Source: Rhodospirillales bacterium
GTDB lineage: Bacteria > Pseudomonadota > Alphaproteobacteria > QKFK01 > SZUA-500
Length of the DNA stretch: 13,064 nt
Direction of reading: 5' to 3'
Assembly (NCBI GenBank): GCA_003252195.1
Contig: QKFK01000250.1
Coordinates: forward strand, 1-13,064
The stretch's first letter is position 1; each line of letters opens with the position of its first letter. The position numbers were made by a program, and so were the translations under genes. Under the pieces are notes generated by a model, which saw nothing but the letters and a program-made list of their open reading frames with translations, had not been told where the DNA came from and did no database searches. Positions 1 to 7,674 of the stretch are shown in pieces.

Positions 1-1
1 G

Positions 2-67
2 TGGGAAACCATCTCTAAAATCATCGAAACAAATATATCAATTGCCAAAGCAGATAAAAAATCTTAA
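2..67 (+). CDS. C-terminal end of a probable FliH (FlbE) flagellar export protein, partial
   Basis: The window opens inside a reading frame that encodes WETISKIIETNISIAKADKKS and then stops at TAA (65-67). The 21 visible residues are too few to identify a family. The assignment rests on position: in Caulobacter and relatives the gene just before fliN and flbD is flbE/fliH, the regulator of the FliI ATPase. The next gene's ribosome-binding site begins one base after this stop, so the two genes are probably in one operon. The start and most of the gene lie outside the window. The identity is inferred; the existence of a reading frame ending here is reasonably supported. Confidence 0.45.
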   Translation, partial: WETISKIIETNISIAKADKKS

Positions 68-79
68 GGGAGATATAAA

Positions 80-445
80 ATGGCAGAGAATAACGATTTA
101 AATTTAAATGATTTAAGCGGCCAATCTGGAGAAGGAGATATAAACGACCCTATTTTCAGCGCTGAAGATGAAGGTGATGAAGAATACAAACCAGAATCTT
201 CTGCTGAGCTAGAAGCTGTTTATGACATTCCCGTACGTGTATCTGCTGTTTTGGGTAAGTCTAAGATGCAGGTAAATCAGTTATTAAAACTTGGTCGTGG
301 CGCTGTTGTAGAGCTTGATCGTAAAGTTGGTGAAGCTATTGATATTTATGTAAATAACCGTTTAGTTGCTCGTGGCGAAGTGGTTGTTGTAGATGACAAA
401 CTTGGCGTTACCATGACAGAGATTATTAAAACCGAGAAAAACTAA
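80..445 (+). CDS. fliN: Flagellar motor switch protein FliN
   Basis: This 121-residue protein is a component of the cytoplasmic C-ring of the flagellar motor, which sets rotation direction and docks the FliH-FliI export complex. Residues 1-45 are acidic and probably disordered, as is common in alphaproteobacterial FliN. Residues about 46-117 form the SPOA/FliN domain, recognised by PVRVSAVLGKSKM, the LLKLGRGAVVELD segment and a VNNRLVARGEVVVVDDKLGV core. Length fits the family. The ATG at 80 is preceded by GGGAG at 68-72, a 7-base spacing. It lies between the probable fliH end and flbD, the order known from Caulobacter. The flagellar rather than injectisome (SctQ) identity follows from the neighbours FlbD, FlhF and FlhG. 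Confidence 0.95.
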   Translation: MAENNDLNLNDLSGQSGEGDINDPIFSAEDEGDEEYKPESSAELEAVYDIPVRVSAVLGKSKMQVNQLLKLGRGAVVELDRKVGEAIDIYVNNRLVARGEVVVVDDKLGVTMTEIIKTEKN

Positions 446-472
446 AATTAAGTATTTGGGGTAAATATAGCA

Positions 473-1822
473 ATGCACATTCTTATAATCGGCACATTAG
501 GCGGACAAGTTGGAGCCGCAAGTAAAATAGCCATTAAACAAGGTGGATCAGTTCTGATTGCAGAGAGCATCAATGAAGGATTAGAGATTCTTCGCTCTGG
601 CAAGGGTGCTGAATTAGTTATGATAGATGTTAAGCTAGATGTAGCAAGCTTTATCACCTCATTAGAAAATGAAAGAATTAACATTCCTGTTGTTGCTTGT
701 GGCGTTGAAAGCGATACTCAAGCAGCCGTTAAAGCAATTAAAGCAGGAGCAAAAGAATATATTCCACTACCTCCAGATGCTGAAATGATTGGCGCTGTTT
801 TATCTGCCGTTAGCCAAGAATCTCACGCAATGATTCACAAAGACCCTGTAATGCAAAATGTGGTTAAAATTGCAGATCAAGTCGCCCCTTCTGATGCAAG
901 CGTATTAATCACAGGTGAATCTGGAACGGGTAAAGAGGTTTTTTCAAGATATCTCCACTCCAAAAGCCGTAGAAGCGCAAATCGTTTTGTTGCCGTAAAC
1001 TGCGCTGCGATACCTGATAATTTATTAGAATCTGAGTTGTTTGGCTATGAGAAAGGGGCTTTCACAGGAGCTGTCTCTCGCCGTATTGGTAAGTTTGAGG
1101 AAGCTAGTGGCGGAACCATTTTATTAGATGAAATCACTGAGATGGATATTCGCTTACAAGCAAAATTGCTACGCGCTATTCAAGAAAAAGAAATTGACCG
1201 CATTGGTGGCAAAACCCCAGTAAAGGTTGATGTTAGAATTATTGCAACCTCTAACCGTGACATGCAAGAAGCTATTCGCAACAAAGAATTTAGAGAAGAT
1301 TTGTTCTTCCGTCTTAATGTGGTTAACTTGCGCCTTCCACCGCTTAGAGAAAGACCTCAAGATATTAAATCATTAGCTGAATTCTTTGGTCATAAATATG
1401 CCGAAGCCAATGGACTTCCTAATAAACCAATATCTGAAGAAGCCATGAAGCTACTAACTATATATTCATGGCCCGGTAATGTTCGTGAACTTGAGAACAC
1501 TATGCACAGAGCTGTTTTAATGAGCGTCGGCAACCAAATTGATGCTAATGCAATCATGCTGATGTCTGGTGAACAAATACAATCGCCAATGCCCACAGAT
1601 GCCGTTAGCTCCTCAGAAAATAGTTCAACAGCTTCAGCTGATAGTCTTGTTGGCAAAACCGTTGCGGCTGTAGAAAGAGACCTCATTATAGACACGCTTA
1701 AGCATACTTTAGGTAACCGCACTCACGCTGCTAATATTCTAGGTATTTCTATTAGAACCCTAAGAAACAAGCTAAAGCAATATGGCGATGAGGGCTATGA
1801 TGTGCCCGTAGCTAAGGAGTAA
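473..1822 (+). CDS. flbD: FlbD-type sigma-54-dependent flagellar transcription activator
   Basis: This 449-residue activator drives sigma-54 RNA polymerase at late flagellar promoters; in Caulobacter its activity is controlled by FliX, which is not seen here. Residues 1-115 resemble a receiver domain. Asp52 sits at the end of the presumed third strand (ELVMID), but the usual acidic pair near residues 8-9 is Thr-Leu and the usual Lys near residue 99 is Leu, so canonical phosphorylation is unlikely, as for Caulobacter FlbD. The AAA+ domain spans about 122-365: Walker A GESGTGKE (148-155), sigma-54 contact loop GAFTGA (195-200), Walker B ILLDE (216-220) and WPGNVRELEN (333-342). A Fis-type helix-turn-helix is at about 415-436 (NRTHAANILGISIRTLRNKL). 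The linker 370-392 is Ser-rich. GGGG at 458-461 is a loosely spaced ribosome-binding site. The gap from fliN is 27 bases. Confidence 0.93.
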   Translation: MHILIIGTLGGQVGAASKIAIKQGGSVLIAESINEGLEILRSGKGAELVMIDVKLDVASFITSLENERINIPVVACGVESDTQAAVKAIKAGAKEYIPLPPDAEMIGAVLSAVSQESHAMIHKDPVMQNVVKIADQVAPSDASVLITGESGTGKEVFSRYLHSKSRRSANRFVAVNCAAIPDNLLESELFGYEKGAFTGAVSRRIGKFEEASGGTILLDEITEMDIRLQAKLLRAIQEKEIDRIGGKTPVKVDVRIIATSNRDMQEAIRNKEFREDLFFRLNVVNLRLPPLRERPQDIKSLAEFFGHKYAEANGLPNKPISEEAMKLLTIYSWPGNVRELENTMHRAVLMSVGNQIDANAIMLMSGEQIQSPMPTDAVSSSENSSTASADSLVGKTVAAVERDLIIDTLKHTLGNRTHAANILGISIRTLRNKLKQYGDEGYDVPVAKE

Positions 1823-1831
1823 CCATAGATT

Positions 1832-3952
1832 ATGGCTAAAGCCCCTGCACCTCAACCTCAGCAAACATCTGCAGCTGTTGCTGGACCTGTTCAATGGTCT
1901 AGTATAAGAGGCGCATTGCTTCGTGGTGACTTAGGCTTTGCTCTCGGCATTATTTTAATGCTGGTTATATTAATTTTTCCTCTGCCAGCTTGGCTATTAG
2001 ACGTCTGTTTAGCCCTCTCTTTGACTTTGTCAGGATTGGTGCTTATGACCTCTATCTTTATTGAAAAGCCAACGCAATTTACGTCATTCCCATTAGTGCT
2101 TTTGATTACCACCATGTTTCGTTTGTCACTAAACTTGGCATCGATTTTATCTAACGGACACAATGGCTTAGATGCCGCTGGTCAAGTTATTAGAGCCTTT
2201 GGCGGCTTTATTATGGGCGGAAACTTTGTTATTGGTGTTATCGTTTTTGCTATCTTAGTTATCGTTAACTTTATGGTTATTACCAAAGGTTCTGGACGTA
2301 TCGCTGAGGTTGCAGCCCGTTTTGCCTTAGATGCTATGCCTGGTAAACAAATGGCTATTGATGCGGATTTATCATCTGGTCTTATTAATGAATCTGAAGC
2401 AAAACAACGCCGAGAAGAACTTAGCCAAGAAAGTGCTTTCTATGGAGCTATGGATGGTGCTTCAAAGTTCGTTCGAGGAGATGCTGTAGCTGGTCTTATC
2501 ATCACCGCGATTAATATTATCGCAGGTATGATTATTGGTATGGCGCAAAACAACCTTACCTTTATGGAAGCGGGTAGCACCTACACCCAATTAACAGTTG
2601 GTGATGGTTTGGTTTCTCAAATTCCTGCTCTTATAATATCTGTTGCTGCTGGTATTATGGTGTCAAAAGCTGGTATGACACAAGCAACCGACAAGGTATT
2701 GTTTGACCAATTATCAAATTATCCTAAAGCTCTTGGTATGAGCTCATTCATGGCAATGTCTCTTGCTGTGTTACCAGGCACACCTGCCCTACCATTCTTA
2801 TTTTTAGCTGGCGTAACTGGCTCTGCGGCTTATTTTGTTGATAAATTAGCTAAAGAGAAAAAGGTTCAAGAAGAGCTTCAAAAAGAACAAGAGGCTCAAG
2901 AAAAACCTCCTGTTGCAGAAGAGCCAATAGCAACTGCCCTACGCATGGATTTAGTAAGGCTAGAATTAGGCTACGGCTTATTATCTCTTATCAATGAAGG
3001 CGCCAACAAACGATTGACCGACCAAATCAAAGCATTACGCCGAGCATTAGCATCAGAAATTGGTTTTATTATGCCATCTGTGCGTATTCAAGATAATATG
3101 CAACTAGATGCAAACTCATACGGAATTTACATCAAAGAAGTTCTGGCAGGAGATGGAGAACTTCGACCTAACATGCTTTTAGCAATGGACCCTCGAGGTG
3201 AACAAATCACGCTACCTGGTGAGGCAACAAAAGAACCAACCTTTGGGCTAAATGCTATGTGGATTGATTTATCATTAAGAGAAGAAGCCATGTTCCGCGG
3301 TTATACAGTAGTTGACCCAGCTACAGTTATTACCACCCACATAACCGAGCTTGTTAAAGAAAACATGCCTGAGCTTCTATCATATTCAGAAACTAAAAAG
3401 CTTCTTAATGAGCTTGGCGAAGAGCATCAAAAGCTTGTGGCAGAATTGGTTCCAAGCAAGGTTTCTGTTGGTGCTCTACAACGTGTATTGCAGAATTTGT
3501 TACAAGAACGTGTTTCTATTCGTGATTTACCAACAATCTTAGAAGGCATGTCAGAAGCTGTAAACTCAACCCAAAGCTTAACAATAATCACCGAACATGT
3601 TCGTGCTCGTTTAGCCCGACATTTATCAAATGTAAATGCAGATGGCAATGGAGTAATCAACCTAGTTACCCTTTCACCAGAATGGGAGCAATCTTTTGCT
3701 GAGGCTATTGTTGGAACGGGTGATGATAGACAACTTTCAATGTCTCCATCTAGATTGCAACAATTTATTAATAGGGTTAGATCTGTGTTCGAAGATTTGG
3801 CAATGCAGGGGCAAACCCCAGTATTGTTAACGTCACCTGCTATTAGACCATTTGTACGCTCTATTATAGAACGTTTTAGACCTGTGACGGTTGTAATGTC
3901 ACAAAATGAGATTCACCCTAAAGCCAAAATTAAGACTTTGGGACAAGTATAG
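1832..3952 (+). CDS. flhA: Flagellar biosynthesis protein FlhA (export gate)
   Basis: FlhA is the inner-membrane export gate of the flagellar type III secretion system; its cytoplasmic ring binds chaperone-substrate complexes. At 706 residues it has the normal length. The membrane part covers about 33-335 with multiple hydrophobic segments. The FHIPEP signature is at about 156-185 (GRIAEVAARFALDAMPGKQM), followed by MDGASKFVRGDAVAG (207-221). A charged linker (340-362) leads to the cytoplasmic domain, from about residue 370 (RMDLVRLELGYGLLSLI) to the end. An oddity: where homologues read NxASTR(I/L)IL, this protein reads NLASIL (101-106), so three residues including the conserved Thr-Arg appear to be missing. 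AAGGAG at 1814-1819 overlaps the end of flbD, 12 bases before the ATG. Ten bases separate it from flbD and 14 from flhF. Confidence 0.97.
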   Translation: MAKAPAPQPQQTSAAVAGPVQWSSIRGALLRGDLGFALGIILMLVILIFPLPAWLLDVCLALSLTLSGLVLMTSIFIEKPTQFTSFPLVLLITTMFRLSLNLASILSNGHNGLDAAGQVIRAFGGFIMGGNFVIGVIVFAILVIVNFMVITKGSGRIAEVAARFALDAMPGKQMAIDADLSSGLINESEAKQRREELSQESAFYGAMDGASKFVRGDAVAGLIITAINIIAGMIIGMAQNNLTFMEAGSTYTQLTVGDGLVSQIPALIISVAAGIMVSKAGMTQATDKVLFDQLSNYPKALGMSSFMAMSLAVLPGTPALPFLFLAGVTGSAAYFVDKLAKEKKVQEELQKEQEAQEKPPVAEEPIATALRMDLVRLELGYGLLSLINEGANKRLTDQIKALRRALASEIGFIMPSVRIQDNMQLDANSYGIYIKEVLAGDGELRPNMLLAMDPRGEQITLPGEATKEPTFGLNAMWIDLSLREEAMFRGYTVVDPATVITTHITELVKENMPELLSYSETKKLLNELGEEHQKLVAELVPSKVSVGALQRVLQNLLQERVSIRDLPTILEGMSEAVNSTQSLTIITEHVRARLARHLSNVNADGNGVINLVTLSPEWEQSFAEAIVGTGDDRQLSMSPSRLQQFINRVRSVFEDLAMQGQTPVLLTSPAIRPFVRSIIERFRPVTVVMSQNEIHPKAKIKTLGQV

Positions 3953-3966
3953 GATTTTAGAGATTA

Positions 3967-4935
3967 ATGAAACTTAAGAACTACACAGCCAAAACCATGA
4001 CCGAAGCTATGGAGCTAGTTCGCCAAGAGCTTGGTGATGAGGCTATTATTATCTCTACCGAAAATACTTCAGAGGGTTTTAAGATTACCGCAGCTTTAGA
4101 GGCTCCTTCAAAATCTGAAAGAGAGTTATCTTCTGCACTTGGCGTACATCATGACACAAAACACGAAAAAGAAATTAGAGACGCCCTCTCTTACCACAAT
4201 ATTGCAGACAATGTTGCTGAGCGCCTTATAAATGCAGCTAAATTTGCAGGAGCAGCAAACCCAACATTAGCTCTGGCGGCTGGTTTTGAACAATTTTTGC
4301 GTTTTTCGCCGTTACCAACGGCTAACAAACAACCTTTATTATTATTTGGAACACCTGGTTGTGGCAAAAGCACCGCAATTATTAAAATTGCCGCTCAAGG
4401 CAAAATGCACGGAAGAAAAATAGGCGTTATAACTACAGATATCGTTAAGGCTGGCGCAAATGAGCAACTATCTGCTTTCGCCAATATTCTAGAGATTGAT
4501 TTAGTTAAGGCAAAGAACACTCAAAAACTTAATGATGAGTGCAAAAAGCTTATGCCTTCTTGTGACCTTGTATTAATTGATACAAGCGGTATTAATCCGT
4601 TTAACTCACAAGAAGTTGAATTAATATCTATGCTAAAAGATGCCGCTAATGCAGAACCTATTTTAGTTATGTCTGCGGGTGGAGATAGTGATGAAGCAGT
4701 TGAGGCTGTTCAAGCTATGGCTCCTATTGAAGCTGAAAAAATGATTTCAACACGCTTAGATTTAAGCCGTCGTTTAGGCTCTGTTATCTCAGTGGCAGAT
4801 ATATGTGATATTGCCATTAGTGAAGTAAGCATAAATGCAGGTGTTTCTAATGCGTTATGTCCTGTTAGCCCAATGGCTCTTGCCAGATTAATTTTGCCTC
4901 TAGATGATGATTATAATAATCTTGAAAGTTACTAA
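3967..4935 (+). CDS. flhF: FlhF, SRP-family GTPase for flagellar placement
   Basis: This 322-residue protein is a GTPase related to Ffh and FtsY that directs where flagella are built. The N-terminus (MKLKNYTAKTMTEAMELVRQ) is characteristic of FlhF. Residues about 65-115 form the helical N domain. The G domain has P-loop GTPGCGKST (128-136), a DIVKAGANEQL element (158-168) corresponding to the SRP-GTPase DxxRxxxxxQL motif with Lys for Arg, DTSG (205-208) and TRLD (262-265) in place of TKxD. From memory, TRLD followed by a RRLG segment is seen in other alphaproteobacterial FlhF-like proteins, so it need not mean loss of activity. The protein is shorter than gammaproteobacterial FlhF because the basic linker is short. 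No good Shine-Dalgarno is visible. flhG starts two bases after the stop, suggesting translational coupling. Confidence 0.9.
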   Translation: MKLKNYTAKTMTEAMELVRQELGDEAIIISTENTSEGFKITAALEAPSKSERELSSALGVHHDTKHEKEIRDALSYHNIADNVAERLINAAKFAGAANPTLALAAGFEQFLRFSPLPTANKQPLLLFGTPGCGKSTAIIKIAAQGKMHGRKIGVITTDIVKAGANEQLSAFANILEIDLVKAKNTQKLNDECKKLMPSCDLVLIDTSGINPFNSQEVELISMLKDAANAEPILVMSAGGDSDEAVEAVQAMAPIEAEKMISTRLDLSRRLGSVISVADICDIAISEVSINAGVSNALCPVSPMALARLILPLDDDYNNLESY

Positions 4936-4937
4936 CC

Positions 4938-5750
4938 ATGAATGAAGCAACTGAAACAACAAACACAAACTTAAAGCTTGCTCCCAGAGTAAGTGAACGA
5001 TTGCAAGGTAAAAACATCATTGCAGTTGCCTCTGGCAAAGGTGGTGTTGGCAAAACTTGGTTCTCCATATCACTTGCTCATGCTTTAGCCCGTGAAAATC
5101 AACGAGTGCTTTTATTTGATGGTGATTTTGGTCTTGCTAACGTTGATATTCAGCTCGGTTTAATGGCAGAAAAAGATTTAGGCACCGTAATATCAGGCAA
5201 ATCAACCCTTAACCAAGCTATACAGCATAACCCAGATACTAAATTTGATGTTTTAGCAGGCAGATCTGGTTCTGGTAGCCTTGCAAATGTTCCATTAGGG
5301 CGTTTACAGATATTAGGAGATGACCTTAAAATTGCATCTTCATCATATGATAAAGTTATTTTAGATATGGGCGCTGGTATTGATAGAGCAATTAGAGAAT
5401 TCTCTGCCCTTGCTCATACAGTTATTGTGGTTTGCACAGATGAGCCTACATCTTTAACAGATGCCTATGCGTTTATTAAAGTGATGGCTATGGACAACCC
5501 AGGAATTGACATTAGAGTAGTAGTTAATTCGGCTAACTCTGTAAGAGAAGGTCAAAGAACTTATAACACTCTTCTTAAAGCTTGTCAGAATTTCTTAAAA
5601 ATGACCCCTCCTTTACTTGGAATAATCCGCAGAGATACAAAGGTAAGAGACTCTATTCGTAACCAAATATCTATATTAACTCGTCACCCAACATCTGACG
5701 CAGCAAAAGATATTGAAAATATTGCAGTGAGCATATTAAGGAATGCCTAA
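4938..5750 (+). CDS. flhG: FlhG, MinD/ParA-like ATPase controlling flagellar number
   Basis: This 270-residue MinD-like ATPase normally pairs with FlhF to limit flagellar number. Visible motifs are the deviant Walker A SGKGGVGKTW (32-41), the DGDFGLANVDIQLGL segment (61-75) typical of the FlhG/MinD group, LDMGAG (142-147, switch II/Walker B) and VVNSAN (195-200). It starts two bases after flhF and its TAA touches the ATG of the next gene, so all three are probably translated as a unit. The N-terminal extension (residues 1-24) shows no recognisable DQAxxLR motif, the element through which FlhG activates FlhF in studied systems. The C-terminus (KDIENIAVSILRNA) is short, with no obvious long amphipathic membrane-targeting helix. 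MinD itself is less likely given the adjacent flhF and the absence of minC and minE. Confidence 0.9.
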   Translation: MNEATETTNTNLKLAPRVSERLQGKNIIAVASGKGGVGKTWFSISLAHALARENQRVLLFDGDFGLANVDIQLGLMAEKDLGTVISGKSTLNQAIQHNPDTKFDVLAGRSGSGSLANVPLGRLQILGDDLKIASSSYDKVILDMGAGIDRAIREFSALAHTVIVVCTDEPTSLTDAYAFIKVMAMDNPGIDIRVVVNSANSVREGQRTYNTLLKACQNFLKMTPPLLGIIRRDTKVRDSIRNQISILTRHPTSDAAKDIENIAVSILRNA

Positions 5751-7640
5751 ATGAGCAACACGGTAACCCCTCCTCCGGAATTATCTTTGCCAGTAATGGC
5801 AGAGAAAGCTTCGGTTACGGTTACTCTCCCATCAGCACCTCCCCTAGAAATATCTTCTTTGCCTCCTTCTATGCCAATTGAAGTGCAGATTGTAGATATC
5901 TTACAAGATAGTTTGTATCGCCTTAAAACATATAATCTTGAGCAGAATGTAGAATTTGAAATACAATCCCCAATAGATCTACCTGAAGACACTACCATAG
6001 AGCTAAAAAATCTTAGTGATGCATCGTTAGATTCTTTTAATTTACGCCTAACAAAAGTTGGGGGCAAGTCTGTATCGCAATATATGAATTTGCCCAATAT
6101 TACCGCAGGAAAAGAAGCAACCCCAATCAATAACATTGGAACTAACAATAACCTTATTAACAATTCTAATAATGCGTCTATTAATCAAGTTAGTTCGGTT
6201 AACCAACCAACATTATTTGGTCACGGAGAACCATTTAAGGGAACAATTATTAATCCCAGCTCGGTTCCTAACAATGTGTTTTTTAATAATAGTACAGGTG
6301 CTGGCATCACATTTGGAGGAGAGCTCCCTCAATTACCAGCAGGAACATCAATAGTATTTAGAATAAGCAACATACTTACTGATCGCCAGTCTTCTCTTGG
6401 CAACGAAACAGCTACTATTAATAATGATGGCGTGCCTCAACTTAGCACAAATGCTGATCAACCAACAAACCAATTAAATGCAAGCAAAAGCTCTAGCTTA
6501 GGCACAAACAACCTAGCATTAAACTCTAACAACGAAACAACGGAAGAGACAAACAAGGAAGATATTTCTTTTGGCTTTATTAGTAACAATCTAAAAAGTT
6601 CTTTTATGAATAAAATCAACAATATCAAAAATGCTTTTATTCAGCAGACAGAAGACACTCCTCTTAAAGCAACCGATAATAACAATCAGAGCTCAGATAC
6701 ATCAAAAAGCACTGCATCTTCTCAGAATATTATAAAAGGAATTACAGCTGGCGGACAAGAAAGCGATGGAACAAACTCTGCCCCACAATTGATTAAAAGT
6801 GAAATTGGCATAGTAGCTTTTGAACCCAAAACTCCATTACCTCCTTTAACAAAGTTGCAGATGGAGATTATTGAGCCCCCAATATTAGATAAGACAATAC
6901 AATCAAGCTCAGAATCCATAGTTATTGACAGCAATATTATAGATGACGTTAAAGGCTGGAAAAGCTTAGATGACGCTATTGATGTTTTAAAAAATGCGGG
7001 GTTAGCTGATGTTGCAACTCGTGTTCAAAACCATATACCTGCTAACAACCATTTTATGATGCGCAACATGATGTCTTTTATTGACGCAGTTAAAACAGGG
7101 GATATTGCCAACTGGTTACCGCAAGAAAGCTTGAGTGCTTTATCGTCAGCTGGCGAAAAAGGCAGGAATGCCCTTAATAAACTGGAAGATGAAGTTAAAT
7201 CTCTTCATAAAAAATCAGAGAGAATAAGTAAAGATTGGCGCATGATAGACATGCCTTTTCAATCAGAAGCTAAAATACAAAAAGTCACCGCAATTATCCG
7301 CCGCGAACAAGGCATATATGATGATGGTAGCGATAACAAAAAATCATCTAAAAACAAAGGCAATTCTCCTGTACGTTTTGTTATCAATATATCACTCAAA
7401 AAGCTCGGAAACATTCAGTTTGACGGTTTAGCCAATGAGAAAGAGCGAAGCTTTAACCTTGTTATTCGCTTTGAAAAGCCTCTAGCAGAAGAACACAATC
7501 AAAAAATACGTTCAATATTCAGAAACTCTCTCATTGCCCTACGCTATAATGGCAACCTCAACTTTGACAGTAGTGGCGAGTTTTTCAAACCAGATGTTAA
7601 TAAAACTATAGAAAGTGACAATCGAGGTTTTTTTGCCTAA
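5751..7640 (+). CDS. Putative flagellar hook-length control protein (FliK-like), Asn/Ser-rich
   Basis: This 629-residue protein has no catalytic motif. Residues 1-45 are Pro-rich. Residues about 45-110 may be a small folded domain. Residues about 125-345 are low-complexity and rich in Asn, Ser and Thr, probably disordered. Residues about 400-520 are helical, with KGWKSLDDAIDVLKNAGLAD and DWRMIDMPFQSEAKIQKVTA as the most distinctive stretches. Residues about 541-605 (VRFVINISLKKLGNIQFDGL, then alternating strands and IRSIFRNSLIALRYNGNLNF) fit the pattern of the FliK C-terminal hook-control domain: strand, LG turn, strand, helix, strand. A long flexible N-terminus and compact C-terminus also suit FliK, a secreted molecular ruler. 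AAGGA at 5738-5742 is 8 bases before the ATG, which directly follows the flhG stop. FliK is an inference from domain shape and location; an unrelated flagellar accessory protein remains possible. Confidence 0.55.
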   Translation: MSNTVTPPPELSLPVMAEKASVTVTLPSAPPLEISSLPPSMPIEVQIVDILQDSLYRLKTYNLEQNVEFEIQSPIDLPEDTTIELKNLSDASLDSFNLRLTKVGGKSVSQYMNLPNITAGKEATPINNIGTNNNLINNSNNASINQVSSVNQPTLFGHGEPFKGTIINPSSVPNNVFFNNSTGAGITFGGELPQLPAGTSIVFRISNILTDRQSSLGNETATINNDGVPQLSTNADQPTNQLNASKSSSLGTNNLALNSNNETTEETNKEDISFGFISNNLKSSFMNKINNIKNAFIQQTEDTPLKATDNNNQSSDTSKSTASSQNIIKGITAGGQESDGTNSAPQLIKSEIGIVAFEPKTPLPPLTKLQMEIIEPPILDKTIQSSSESIVIDSNIIDDVKGWKSLDDAIDVLKNAGLADVATRVQNHIPANNHFMMRNMMSFIDAVKTGDIANWLPQESLSALSSAGEKGRNALNKLEDEVKSLHKKSERISKDWRMIDMPFQSEAKIQKVTAIIRREQGIYDDGSDNKKSSKNKGNSPVRFVINISLKKLGNIQFDGLANEKERSFNLVIRFEKPLAEEHNQKIRSIFRNSLIALRYNGNLNFDSSGEFFKPDVNKTIESDNRGFFA

Positions 7641-7674
7641 AATATATTTTTAACATGAGTTTGGTTTATATAAA

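Noticed and set aside
1390..1722. Open frame of 110 codons on the minus strand inside flbD
   Set aside because: It is antisense to the conserved AAA+ and DNA-binding part of FlbD and shows no family resemblance.
5747..6163. Open frame of 138 codons on the minus strand over the start of the FliK-like gene
   Set aside because: It lies fully opposite a coding frame with good ribosome-binding site and operon context, has no recognisable domain and is best explained as a shadow.
6121..6660. AAC/AAT-rich stretch as a DNA repeat array
   Set aside because: It reflects Asn-rich low-complexity coding sequence of the FliK-like protein without a constant repeat unit.
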